Source of the DNA: an uncultured Christensenella sp.
GTDB lineage: Bacteria > Bacillota > Clostridia > Christensenellales > UBA1242
Direction of reading: 5' to 3'
DNA: 24,684 nucleotides
Assembly: GCA_905203645.1 (NCBI GenBank)
Contig: CAJKWP010000013.1
Coordinates: 1 to 24,684, forward strand
A program made the position numbers and the translations under genes. Below are positions 14,987 through 22,388 of this stretch, piece after piece (positions within the stretch are counted from its first letter, which is position 1; each line of letters starts with the position of its first letter). Below the pieces are notes generated by a model. That model saw only the letters and a program-made list of their open reading frames with translations, ran no database searches and was not told where the DNA came from.

Positions 14987-15748
14987 TTACTTTATTATAT
15001 TGACTGTAAATTCAATTTTTGTTTGTTGATTCGTGTCCAAATCGGTAAGGGTTATGCCGTCGCTTATGTTCAAGTCTGGTTTGGCAACGTCATCGATTTT
15101 TATGCTGCCTGCGACAAATGATACGGAATCTGAAAGTCGATCATTCAAAACCAAATCGGTATTCGCGATGGTGCCTTGGTTGGAAATAGTGATTGTATAA
15201 GTTATTTGATCGCCAATTTTTACAACATTTGCGCTTGCTTCTTTAAGTACGTACAATTCGTTGTTTTCAACTGGGATTTCAAGTTCATTAGAGTTAATGG
15301 TGTAGGGAGTTGTATCAACTGTCACTCTTATTTGACCACTGTTTTTTATGCTTGTGACAGTGGGACGTTCGTCAATAACTACTTCATAAGTTATGTCAAT
15401 GTCTATCTCTGAACCCAAGGTTACGGGAAATGTATAACCCGCTATTGGATCTGCATCAGGATATTCTGTTTGTCCGATTTTGACACTGCCAGGTTTCAAA
15501 CTTGCACCTTCGGTCAAAGTGTCTTTCAAATAGATATCTTCTATATCAAAATTGGTTTTATTTGAAATCTTTGTTTTAATAACAAAAGTATCATTAGCTA
15601 TTGTCCATAATCTTTCGGTACTTTTTGTCACTATAATGTCGTTATTCAATTCGTTTGCAACGTGTATATTGCTTTCAGTTGTAGTTGGAATTTTTTGACC
15701 AAATTTTGAAATGTTTGACGTCAATACTGCTTTGTTTTTAATTGGCAT
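14987..15748 (-). CDS. DUF11-repeat protein, possible spore or cell surface protein
   Basis: A 253 aa protein on the minus strand built from two beta-sandwich repeats of the DUF11/conserved-repeat type. Repeat 1 (about 28-150) has FVIKTKISNKTNFDIEDIYL, KDTLTEGASLKPGSVKIG and ITYEVVID. Repeat 2 (about 160-253) has YTITISNQGTIANTDLVLND, RLSDSVSFVAGSIKID and KIEFTVNI. There is no signal peptide, transmembrane anchor or sorting motif, which is odd for a surface protein but fits a spore-layer protein made in the mother cell. The start is supported by TAGGAGA (plus-strand 15754-15760), five bases before the ATG. A sigma-K-like promoter upstream gives weak support to the sporulation idea. The exact role is unknown. 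Confidence 0.8.
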   Translation of the reverse strand: MPIKNKAVLTSNISKFGQKIPTTTESNIHVANELNNDIIVTKSTERLWTIANDTFVIKTKISNKTNFDIEDIYLKDTLTEGASLKPGSVKIGQTEYPDADPIAGYTFPVTLGSEIDIDITYEVVIDERPTVTSIKNSGQIRVTVDTTPYTINSNELEIPVENNELYVLKEASANVVKIGDQITYTITISNQGTIANTDLVLNDRLSDSVSFVAGSIKIDDVAKPDLNISDGITLTDLDTNQQTKIEFTVNIIK

Positions 15749-15764
15749 AAATTTCTCCTATATC

Positions 15765-15790
15765 AATCTATGCTGAAAAAAAATAATTGT
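15765..15790 (-). promoter_or_regulatory. Possible sigma-K-type promoter for the DUF11 gene
   Basis: On the minus strand, AC (plus 15789-15790), 16 bases, then CATAGATT (plus 15765-15772) fits the AC-N16-CATAnnnT pattern of mother-cell sigma-K promoters. The ribosome binding site follows closely. The pattern is short and could occur by chance. Confidence 0.3.
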
Positions 15791-15992
15791 TAAAACATTT
15801 GTTTTCAAAATGAATATTTATACAAAATATTGAATAAAAATGCAATAACAGAAGTGGCACAAAACCAGGAAAAAGATTATTCTTGCCCATTTAAGCTTTC
15901 AATTTTAATTGTATTTGTTATTTATTTGATGCTAAAATTGTGTATTTGTAAAAATTATTTCAAATTTTTTTGGTTTTGGATTAAATTTGGTA

Positions 15993-16021
15993 TTGACATT
16001 TTCATTTGTAAATTATATAAT
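15993..16021 (+). promoter_or_regulatory. Perfect consensus sigma-A promoter
   Basis: TTGACA (15993-15998), a 17-base spacer, and TATAAT (16016-16021). Start expected near 16028, giving a leader of about 27 nt with ribosome binding sites AGAGG and AAAGGA. It predicts strong constitutive expression of the following gene. Confidence 0.9.
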
Positions 16022-16054
16022 ATACCAGACAAAAAAAATAAGAGGTAAAGGATT

Positions 16055-17422
16055 ATGAATTTAACACAAATTTTGGCAGTAGATTTTGGCAGTGTGTTGC
16101 TTAATGTACTTGCTATTATCGGCATAATTGTTGCTGGTGGATTTTTGATTTTCTTTTTAGGGGATTTGTTACTTTCTATTTTGGACCCAGAAAATTGTGC
16201 TTTGAAAGCCAAGAAAAAAGAAGATAAGACTGAACAAACAGGAAATGCTTACCTTCCATATCAAGAACAACAAAAAATTCAGGAAAATGACCAACAAGAA
16301 TATCTTGGATACAACAACTACAAACCTGAAGAAGAAAAGTATGTTGAAGTTGACATGAACAAAGCTCAGGAAGAAAAGAACCTTATCAACCAAGATGCTG
16401 TTGAAACTGAACCAGTTGAAGAAAAGGTTGAAGAACCTGCAATGGAAGTTGTTGAAGAAAAACCTGAAGATTCTTTTGCAAAACTTCGTGCAGAAGAAGA
16501 GGCATACAGACAAAAGAAACTCAGTGAAGCAACTGAAAAACAAGACGTATTTGCAGAAACAAAAAAAGAAGAAGACGAAGATTACAACTTTGACGATATC
16601 TTCAATGATGACTTTGATTTTGATGATATAGATTTCGACGAAGATGAAAATGAATCTGAAGTTGAAGAAGAAAACAAAGAAGAACCTGTTGTTGAAGAAG
16701 TTGAAGAAGAAGCTCCAGCTGAAAATCTTGAAGACATCAAATCTGAAATAAATGAAAAGAACAAAGAAAATGAAGATTTGAAAGCAGAACTTGAAAGAAA
16801 AATTGCTGAACTTGAAGAACTTAAAGCAAAATCTGAAGAAGAAAAACAACAGATTGCAAAAGAAAAAGAAGAAGCTGAACAAGAAAAAGAACGTCTTAGC
16901 AAGCAAAATGAAGAACTTGAACAAATGCTCAAGAAGATTGAAGAGGAAAAGCCAGTAGAAACTGACAAACCTCAACTTTCTTTGGAAGAGTATGAAGAAA
17001 GACTTGCCACACTGCAAGAAAGATTGAAAATCAATGAAAAAGAATTGAGAGCAATCAAAAAAGAATACTTGCCACTTATGCGTGTAAGAAAAAATCTTGA
17101 AAACGACAAGAAAAAACTCAGAAGACGTGAAGCACTTGTTGCAAAACAAAAAGTTGTGCTTTACGGTGTAAATAACATAAGTGATATCGACGACGAAAGA
17201 GCCAAAAAACTTACAGAAGATCTTGATTTGCTGGATGGACTCAGACTTTCTGTTCAACACTGTGAAGAAGTTATCAAAAACAGTGAAGAGCGTTATCCAA
17301 TTTTGGAAACTTCTTACAGAATTTTGAATACAACAGTACAAGAAATCAAATCCGATATCGAAGAAGTTGAAGCAAATATTGCAAAACTCAAAGAAGAAGA
17401 AAATAACTCTGATAACGACTAA
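16055..17422 (+). CDS. Membrane-anchored acidic coiled-coil protein, function unknown
   Basis: Not recognised. A 455 aa protein with one N-terminal membrane helix (about residues 13-43, LLNVLAIIGIIVAGGFLIFFL) and no cleavage site, so it is probably anchored with the long C-terminal part in the cytoplasm. Residues about 70-222 are low-complexity and very acidic, including DDIFNDDFDFDDIDFDED and runs of EEVEEE. From about 223 to 300, and again about 305-375, heptad-rich helices (LKAELERKIAELEELKAK) predict long coiled coils; a basic patch KNLENDKKKLRRRE follows near 348-361. The end (about 375-455) is a further helical segment. A perfect promoter precedes it and a terminator follows it, so it is an independent, probably abundant protein. 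A scaffold or envelope-organising role is a guess. Confidence 0.8.
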   Translation: MNLTQILAVDFGSVLLNVLAIIGIIVAGGFLIFFLGDLLLSILDPENCALKAKKKEDKTEQTGNAYLPYQEQQKIQENDQQEYLGYNNYKPEEEKYVEVDMNKAQEEKNLINQDAVETEPVEEKVEEPAMEVVEEKPEDSFAKLRAEEEAYRQKKLSEATEKQDVFAETKKEEDEDYNFDDIFNDDFDFDDIDFDEDENESEVEEENKEEPVVEEVEEEAPAENLEDIKSEINEKNKENEDLKAELERKIAELEELKAKSEEEKQQIAKEKEEAEQEKERLSKQNEELEQMLKKIEEEKPVETDKPQLSLEEYEERLATLQERLKINEKELRAIKKEYLPLMRVRKNLENDKKKLRRREALVAKQKVVLYGVNNISDIDDERAKKLTEDLDLLDGLRLSVQHCEEVIKNSEERYPILETSYRILNTTVQEIKSDIEEVEANIAKLKEEENNSDND

Positions 17423-17435
17423 TTAGCTCAAAATC

Positions 17436-17476
17436 AAACCTTTGGATACAAAATTGTTTTGTTCCAAAGGTTTTTT
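17436..17476 (+). terminator. Intrinsic terminator after the coiled-coil gene
   Basis: AAACCTTTGG (17436-17445) pairs with CCAAAGGTTT (17464-17473), with further pairing of ACAAAA and TTTTGT inside; the T-run reaches 17476. Confidence 0.93.
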
Positions 17477-17487
17477 CATGTTTCTGT

Positions 17488-17516
17488 TTGATTATTTTTT
17501 TTAAAGGTGTCATAAT
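17488..17516 (+). promoter_or_regulatory. Sigma-A promoter abutting the patatin gene start
   Basis: TTGATT (17488-17493), a 17-base spacer, and CATAAT (17511-17516). The expected transcription start coincides with the in-frame ATG at 17523. The alternative ATG at 17517 has AAAGGTG (17503-17509) upstream, but that site would lie outside a transcript from this promoter. Confidence 0.55.
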
Positions 17517-17522
17517 ATGTGC

Positions 17523-18392
17523 ATGAGAATTTTTTCATTGAAAAAACAAAAAGTAAAGATCGGACTTGCTCTTGGCGGTGGCGGTGCACGCGGTTTTACA
17601 CATCTTGGTGCATTGAAAGCGTTTGAAGAGTACGGAATAAAATTTGATGCTGTTGCAGGAACAAGTGTAGGAAGTCTTGTTGGAGCTCTTTATTGTGCTG
17701 GTTACACTTTTGAACAGATGTACCGCATAGCAAAAGAAGTTGAAGTTAAGGATATACGTACAAGCAAAGTTTTTTTTATGCCGTCAAAAACTGATGGACT
17801 TGAAAAAATAATTGTTGATGAGCTTGGTGACATTAATATTGAAGATTTGAAGATCCCTTTTTGTGCCGTTGCTGTTGATTTGAAAACCACCGACGAAGTG
17901 CACTTGCAAAAAGGAAATTTGGCAAAAGCAGTGGCAGGGAGTTGCTGTGTTCCCGGCGTTTTTCAACCAGTTGAATTTGAAGATAAATTGCTTTGTGATG
18001 GCGGTTTGAAAAATACTGTTCCAGCAAATGTTTTGAAACTTATGGGCTGTGATTATGTAGTCAGTATTGATATTAACAAATCACGAGGATATGGGACTGA
18101 CAGTACCAAACTCGTTGATGTTTTGGCTTGTTCTATCAGGATACTTATGAAAAGTAACGTTATCAAAGGATATCTGTATTCTGACGTAATTTTGAAACCA
18201 AATACAAAACAGTTCAAATCGACGCGCAAAGATGGTTTTGAAGATATGATAGACGAGGGTTATCGTGAAGCAGTTGATAAAATTGGGCAAATCATAAAAC
18301 TTTATGACAACAAAAGAATTTCAAAACGAATACGCAAAAGATTTGTTGAAGAAAACAGAAAATTATCAGATGAATGGCTTAAAGAAGAATAA
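17523..18392 (+). CDS. Patatin-like phospholipase (RssA-like)
   Basis: Serine hydrolase of the patatin family, predicted to cleave acyl esters of phospholipids or related lipids with a Ser-Asp dyad. The oxyanion loop is GGGGARG (residues 18-24), the nucleophile motif GTSVG has Ser48, and the catalytic Asp is in DGG at 159-161. It also has HLGALKAFEEYGI and the conserved GSCCVPGVFQPVEF. The 289 aa length matches small bacterial RssA-like proteins. There is no signal peptide or membrane helix; the C-terminus is basic (KRIRKRF), perhaps for membrane contact. The start could be 17517 or 17523. It is followed after 13 bases by the metallo-beta-lactamase gene, likely one operon. The physiological substrate is unknown. 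Confidence 0.9.
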   Translation: MRIFSLKKQKVKIGLALGGGGARGFTHLGALKAFEEYGIKFDAVAGTSVGSLVGALYCAGYTFEQMYRIAKEVEVKDIRTSKVFFMPSKTDGLEKIIVDELGDINIEDLKIPFCAVAVDLKTTDEVHLQKGNLAKAVAGSCCVPGVFQPVEFEDKLLCDGGLKNTVPANVLKLMGCDYVVSIDINKSRGYGTDSTKLVDVLACSIRILMKSNVIKGYLYSDVILKPNTKQFKSTRKDGFEDMIDEGYREAVDKIGQIIKLYDNKRISKRIRKRFVEENRKLSDEWLKEE

Positions 18393-18405
18393 ATACGGGG
18401 GATGA

Positions 18406-19479
18406 ATGAAAAACAAAACTTTATGGCTTAAAATATTAATTTCAGCAATAGTAGTTTTGTTTTTTTCTTCATTCTTTTTGTTTGAAAGACAGTTTTACAA
18501 ACTGTTAAACCCAAAAGTAAGTCAAGTAGAGCAGTATTTGAGCGAGTCAAGCCTGCAACTTCATTTTGTTGACGTTGGACAGGGTGATGCAATCGCAATA
18601 AGATTGCCTGACGATAAGAAAATATTGATAGATAGCGGAACACCTGAACGTGCTTTAAAACTTGAAAAATATTTGAAAACAAAATTTTTTAAAAAAGGTG
18701 AAGAACAAACATTTGATATATTTTTGATTACTCATCCACATCAAGATCATATCGGTGGTGGGATGGCAATATTTGAAAGTTTTCAAGTTAACAATTTTTA
18801 CCGACCATTTGTATATTTGACAACAGAAACTGAAGATACAACTGATTTCACATTTGATTCGGATGTGTTTTCGCAGGTTGTACAAATGTCAAAGTGTGAA
18901 CCGAATTGTACAACCGTCTTTTTTGATCGAGATACAGAAATAAACGGAGAGAATTATTCTTTTCAATTTTTTACACCTTGGGAAAGAATTTTCAACGTAA
19001 ATAATTTTTCACCACTAATTTTGTTCAAATGCTTCAACAAAAAATTTGTGCTCACTGGCGACTTGGAATCTGATGCCGAACAAAAAATTTTGGAAATGTA
19101 TGACGAAGAGCTCAGTAACGTTGACCTTTTGAAAGTTGGACACCATGGAAGCAAAACATCGTCATCAAGCGAATTTGTTACAACATTAAAACCTTCTTAC
19201 AGCGTAATTTCAGTAGGAAGAAACAATGAATATGGACATCCTAATCAAACTACATTGGATAATTTGAATGCGATTGAATCCAAAATATATAGGACTGACA
19301 ACAATGGAAATATTATCTTTGGGTTGTATAAAAATTATTTGATATACGTTTATGATTATTTCAACAGACTTCCAATAAGATTGCAGCTTTGGTACATCGT
19401 AGTGCCGTGTGCGACGTTTTGTGTAGTGGTTGTTTTTAACATAAAATTCAAAACAGAAGATAGCAAAGGTAAAGAATAA
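18406..19479 (+). CDS. ComEC/Rec2-related metallo-beta-lactamase-fold membrane protein
   Basis: A hydrolase of the metallo-beta-lactamase fold most like the C-terminal domain of ComEC and its stand-alone relatives. It has an N-terminal membrane helix (about 9-27), then LHFVDVGQGDAIAIRLP, ILIDSG, the metal-binding THPHQDH (109-115) with GG after it, KFVLTGDLESDAEQKIL, VDLLKVGHHGSKTSSSSEF, and the NEYGHPNQTTLDNL ending typical of this subgroup. The metal ligands are present. The extra feature is a second hydrophobic segment near the C-terminus (LWYIVVPCATFCVVVVFNI), so both ends are probably membrane-inserted and the catalytic domain faces outward. Ribosome binding site GGGGG at 18397-18401. 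A DNA or nucleotide phosphodiesterase is the likely activity, but uptake of DNA is not shown, since the ComEC channel part is absent. Confidence 0.85.
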   Translation: MKNKTLWLKILISAIVVLFFSSFFLFERQFYKLLNPKVSQVEQYLSESSLQLHFVDVGQGDAIAIRLPDDKKILIDSGTPERALKLEKYLKTKFFKKGEEQTFDIFLITHPHQDHIGGGMAIFESFQVNNFYRPFVYLTTETEDTTDFTFDSDVFSQVVQMSKCEPNCTTVFFDRDTEINGENYSFQFFTPWERIFNVNNFSPLILFKCFNKKFVLTGDLESDAEQKILEMYDEELSNVDLLKVGHHGSKTSSSSEFVTTLKPSYSVISVGRNNEYGHPNQTTLDNLNAIESKIYRTDNNGNIIFGLYKNYLIYVYDYFNRLPIRLQLWYIVVPCATFCVVVVFNIKFKTEDSKGKE

Positions 19480-19483
19480 TAAA

Positions 19484-19499
19484 AAAGTATATATAGATT
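19484..19499 (+). promoter_or_regulatory. NrdR box 1 (upstream, weaker)
   Basis: AAAGTATATATAGATT matches 12 of 16 positions of the NrdR operator pattern ACACTATATATAGTGT. It lies exactly 31 bases (start to start) before box 2, the spacing known for tandem NrdR sites. Confidence 0.7.
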
Positions 19500-19541
19500 G
19501 ATTAAAAAAGTTTGACACAATATATTGTGGTTTGCTAACAT
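19498..19541 (+). promoter_or_regulatory. nrdDG promoter region overlapping the NrdR boxes
   Basis: Two sigma-A readings are possible. TTGACA (19512-19517) with TAACAT (19536-19541) has an 18-base spacer; TTGATT (19498-19503) with TATATT (19521-19526) has a 17-base spacer. Either way NrdR box 2 covers core promoter elements, so bound NrdR should block polymerase. Confidence 0.6.
19515..19530 (+). promoter_or_regulatory. NrdR box 2 (strong)
   Basis: ACACAATATATTGTGG matches 15 of 16 positions of the palindromic NrdR consensus (acaCwAtATaTwGtgt). It is placed 15 bases after box 1 and about 50 bases before the nrdD start codon. Confidence 0.85.
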
Positions 19542-19567
19542 ATAAGTGTTTATTCAAAACAAATGAA

Positions 19568-19573
19568 AAGGAG
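19568..19573 (+). promoter_or_regulatory. Ribosome binding site deciding the nrdD start
   Basis: AAGGAG at 19568-19573 is seven bases before ATG 19581. The in-frame ATG at 19563 lies before this site and is rejected. Confidence 0.85.
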
Positions 19574-19580
19574 AGAAAAT

Positions 19581-21665
19581 ATGATTGTAAAAGTATTAAA
19601 AAGAGATGGTACCTATCAAAAATTTGACAAGGACAAAATTGGAAATGCTATATACAAAGCTGCTGTTGCTTGCGGTGGAAGCGACAAAAATACTGCATTT
19701 CATCTTGCTGAAATGGTTGAAGATTATTTGAACAAAAATTTGACAAATTCTGTTCCAACCGTAGAGGAAATTCAGAATGCTGTTGAAAAAATTTTGATTG
19801 AAAATAGGCATGCAAAAGTTGCCAAAGCATATATTTTGTATCGTGAAAAACGAAAGATGTCGCGTGAAAACAATGCTCTTATTGGTGCAACCATAAATTT
19901 GTTCGAAAATTATCTTTCGGACAGAGATTGGGCTGTAAAAGAAAATGCGAATATGCAAAGAAGTATTGCAGGTCTAAATAACTATGTTCGTGAAGCGTTT
20001 ACAAAAAAATATTGGCTCAACGAAATTTATACAAATGAAATTGCCGAAGCACATCAAAGCGGTGCTTTGCATATCCATGACTTGGGATTTTTGGGTTCAT
20101 ACTGTGTAGGTTGGGATTTGCGTGCATTGCTTACCGAGGGATTTACTGGTGTTGTGGGGAAAATAAGCAGCAGTCCTGCAAAACATTTTCGCACTTTTTT
20201 GGGTCAAATTGTAAATGCAACGTATACAACACAAGGCGAAACGGCAGGTGCACAAGCGTGGAGTTCGTTTGATACATATTGCGCTCCTTTTATAAGAAAA
20301 GACAATCTTGATTTTGCTCAAGTGAAACAATGTTTGCAAGAATTTATTTTCAATATGAACGTACCAACACGTGTTGGCTTTCAAACTCCTTTCAGCAATG
20401 TTACTTTGGACTTGAAAGTTCCAAAACTCTTGAAAGATCAACCAGTTATAATTGGTGGTGTACCACAAGACACCACTTATGGTGATTATCAAGCCGAAAT
20501 GGATCTTTTCAACATGGCATTTTTTGAAGTTATGTGTGAAGGTGATGCTTCGGGAAGAGTTTTTACTTTCCCAATTCCAACAATCAATATCACAAAAGAT
20601 TTGGACTGGGATTCAAAAGTTTTTGACAAGGTTATGGATGCTACTTGCAAGTATGGTATACCATATTTTGCAAATTACATAAACTCGGATCTTTCGCCAG
20701 AAGATGCGATATCAATGTGTTGCAGATTAAGACTTGATGTAAAAGAGCTTCGCAAGAAAGGTGGCGGACTTTTTGGTTCAAATCCACTTACGGGGTCAGT
20801 AGGTGTGGTTACTATCAACTTGCCAAGAATAGGGTATCTGTCAAGTGATGAAAGCGAATTCTTTATAAGACTTCGCAAACTTGTTGATTTGGCAAAAACT
20901 TCGCTTGAAATCAAACGTGAAATAGTAGAAAAATTGACCGAAGCAGGAATGTACCCATATTGCAAATTTTACTTGAAGTCAGTAAAAGAACGTACAGGGC
21001 AATACTGGGCAAATCACTTTAACACTATTGGCATAATCGGAATGAATGAGGCAATTCAAAATTTGTTTGGAGAAAATGAAACAATAATGACCGAAAAGGG
21101 AAAGGAATTTGCGCTGAGAGTTATGAATTATCTTCGTCAGATTATGATAGAATATCAACAGGCAACAGGACATCAGTACAATTTGGAAGCAACGCCCGCA
21201 GAAGGAACGACCGCACGTTTGTCTGGCATAGACAAAAAACGTTTCCCAGATATTATTACAGCAGGTGAAAGAACGCCATTTTATACCAACAGTTCACAAG
21301 TGCCTGTAAATGCCACAGATGATATCTTTGAAGTAATGGACAATCAAGACGAATTGCAATCGTTGTATACAGGTGGAACTGTATTGCACCTTTATTTGGG
21401 TGAAAAAATTGAAGATAAGAATGTTTGCAAAAATTTGATTAAAAAAATTTTTACAAATTACAAAATGCCATACATTTCTATCACTCCAACGTTCAGTGTG
21501 TGCTGTGAGCATGGTTATTTGAAAGGCGAACAATTCAGTTGTCCTCATTGCGGAAAGCAAACAGAAGTGTGGTCAAGAGTAACAGGATTTTTAAGACCAG
21601 TTCAAGATTATAACAATGCCAAAGCGGAAGAATATCGCACAAGAAAGAAATTTGTAATAAGATGA
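19581..21665 (+). CDS. nrdD: Anaerobic ribonucleoside-triphosphate reductase (class III)
   Basis: Glycyl-radical enzyme that reduces ribonucleoside triphosphates to deoxynucleotides under anoxia, the source of DNA precursors. An N-terminal ATP-cone (about 1-95, VKVLKRDGTYQKFDKDKI) gives allosteric control by ATP/dATP. The catalytic barrel includes HIHDLGFLGSYCVGWDL, a NMNVPTRVGFQTPFSN block and the NLPRIGYLS region. The C-terminus has a zinc site of paired cysteines (CCEHGY, then SCPHCGKQ, about 640-656) and the glycyl-radical loop RVTGFLRP with Gly669. The product is 694 aa, a normal length. The NrdR boxes upstream predict repression when dATP is plentiful. Its TGA overlaps the nrdG ATG (ATGA), so the activase is translationally coupled. 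Confidence 0.97.
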   Translation: MIVKVLKRDGTYQKFDKDKIGNAIYKAAVACGGSDKNTAFHLAEMVEDYLNKNLTNSVPTVEEIQNAVEKILIENRHAKVAKAYILYREKRKMSRENNALIGATINLFENYLSDRDWAVKENANMQRSIAGLNNYVREAFTKKYWLNEIYTNEIAEAHQSGALHIHDLGFLGSYCVGWDLRALLTEGFTGVVGKISSSPAKHFRTFLGQIVNATYTTQGETAGAQAWSSFDTYCAPFIRKDNLDFAQVKQCLQEFIFNMNVPTRVGFQTPFSNVTLDLKVPKLLKDQPVIIGGVPQDTTYGDYQAEMDLFNMAFFEVMCEGDASGRVFTFPIPTINITKDLDWDSKVFDKVMDATCKYGIPYFANYINSDLSPEDAISMCCRLRLDVKELRKKGGGLFGSNPLTGSVGVVTINLPRIGYLSSDESEFFIRLRKLVDLAKTSLEIKREIVEKLTEAGMYPYCKFYLKSVKERTGQYWANHFNTIGIIGMNEAIQNLFGENETIMTEKGKEFALRVMNYLRQIMIEYQQATGHQYNLEATPAEGTTARLSGIDKKRFPDIITAGERTPFYTNSSQVPVNATDDIFEVMDNQDELQSLYTGGTVLHLYLGEKIEDKNVCKNLIKKIFTNYKMPYISITPTFSVCCEHGYLKGEQFSCPHCGKQTEVWSRVTGFLRPVQDYNNAKAEEYRTRKKFVIR

Positions 21666-22336
21666 AAATAGCAGGGTTTGTAAAAAATTCTTTTGTAGAT
21701 TATCCAAACAACATTTGTTCAGTCGTGTTTACGTTTGGATGTCCTTTGTCGTGCTATTATTGCCATAACAAGCATTTGCTTGATGTAAATAGTTTTGTAG
21801 ATGAGAGCGTTGTTTTTGATTATATAAACAAACGAAAAAATCTTGTTGATGCTGTTACCATAAGCGGTGGAGAGCCAACAATACAACCAGACTTGAAAGA
21901 TTTTATAAAAAAAATAAAAAAAACAGGACTCAAAGTCAAATTGGATACCTGTGGAGTTAATCCTGATATTGTAAAAGATTTGATTGATTCAAAATTGATT
22001 GATTATTTGGCAATGGATCTGAAATGTTCACTTGAACAATACAAAAATATTTGCAATGTCAATGTCGATATTTCAAAAATAAAACAAACTATTTCAATAA
22101 TTAAAGAAAGTGGTCTTGATTATGAATTTCGCACGACTTTGGTGCCAGAAATAGATGATAAAAATTTTCAAAAAATGATGAAACTTATCAGTGGAGCCAA
22201 AAATTTTTATATTCAAAAGTGCAATTGTGATAAGTTCGATCAAAACACAGTAAAAAAATTGGCAGCAAATGCTGAAAAATATCTTAAATTAGCAAAAGCA
22301 AACATCATTCATGCATCATTAAGAGGATTTGATTAA
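21662..22336 (+). CDS. nrdG: Anaerobic ribonucleotide reductase activating protein (radical SAM)
   Basis: Radical SAM activase that installs the glycyl radical on NrdD. The 4Fe-4S cysteines are C27, C31 and C34 in GCPLSCYYCHN, followed by the SAM-binding AVTISGGEPTIQPDL and the LDTCGVNPDIVKDLIDSKLIDYLAMDLK block. At 224 aa it is of the longer NrdG/PflA-like subtype (CxxxCxxC with an AGFVKNSFVDYPN opening), not the short E. coli type. It overlaps the end of nrdD by four bases. The next gene has its own promoter; I see no clear terminator in the 52-base gap. Confidence 0.93.
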   Translation: MKIAGFVKNSFVDYPNNICSVVFTFGCPLSCYYCHNKHLLDVNSFVDESVVFDYINKRKNLVDAVTISGGEPTIQPDLKDFIKKIKKTGLKVKLDTCGVNPDIVKDLIDSKLIDYLAMDLKCSLEQYKNICNVNVDISKIKQTISIIKESGLDYEFRTTLVPEIDDKNFQKMMKLISGAKNFYIQKCNCDKFDQNTVKKLAANAEKYLKLAKANIIHASLRGFD

Positions 22337-22353
22337 ACTTTTGATATTTTCTT

Positions 22354-22382
22354 TTGTAAATTGTTTGTTTGTGTGTTAAACT
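22354..22382 (+). promoter_or_regulatory. Sigma-A promoter abutting the GTG start of the kinase-like gene
   Basis: TTGTAA (22354-22359), a 17-base spacer, and TAAACT (22377-22382). The predicted start is at or very near the GTG at 22389 and no Shine-Dalgarno is present, so the mRNA may be leaderless. Confidence 0.55.
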
Positions 22383-22388
22383 TATTTT

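Larger units (their letters stand above)
15749..16054. other. Gene-free divergent promoter region
   Basis: The 306 bases between the divergent DUF11 and coiled-coil genes hold a sigma-K-like element for the minus strand, a perfect sigma-A promoter for the plus strand and otherwise AT-rich sequence. A plus-strand frame starting with TTG at 15830 has no ribosome binding site and overlaps the promoter, and was not accepted. I see no RNA gene or repeat here. Confidence 0.6.

Noticed and set aside
14979..14989. Bidirectional terminator between the convergent CYTH and DUF11 genes
   Set aside because: Only five bases separate the stops and no stem with a T-run is visible on either strand.
15830..16048. 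Plus-strand frame of 72 codons beginning with TTG
   Set aside because: No ribosome binding site, biased hydrophobic composition from T-rich sequence, and it runs through the consensus promoter at 15993-16021.
16169..17341. Minus-strand open frame of 390 codons opposite the coiled-coil gene
   Set aside because: It is the Phe-rich mirror of GAA-rich codons of the real gene; no start signal and an implausible protein.
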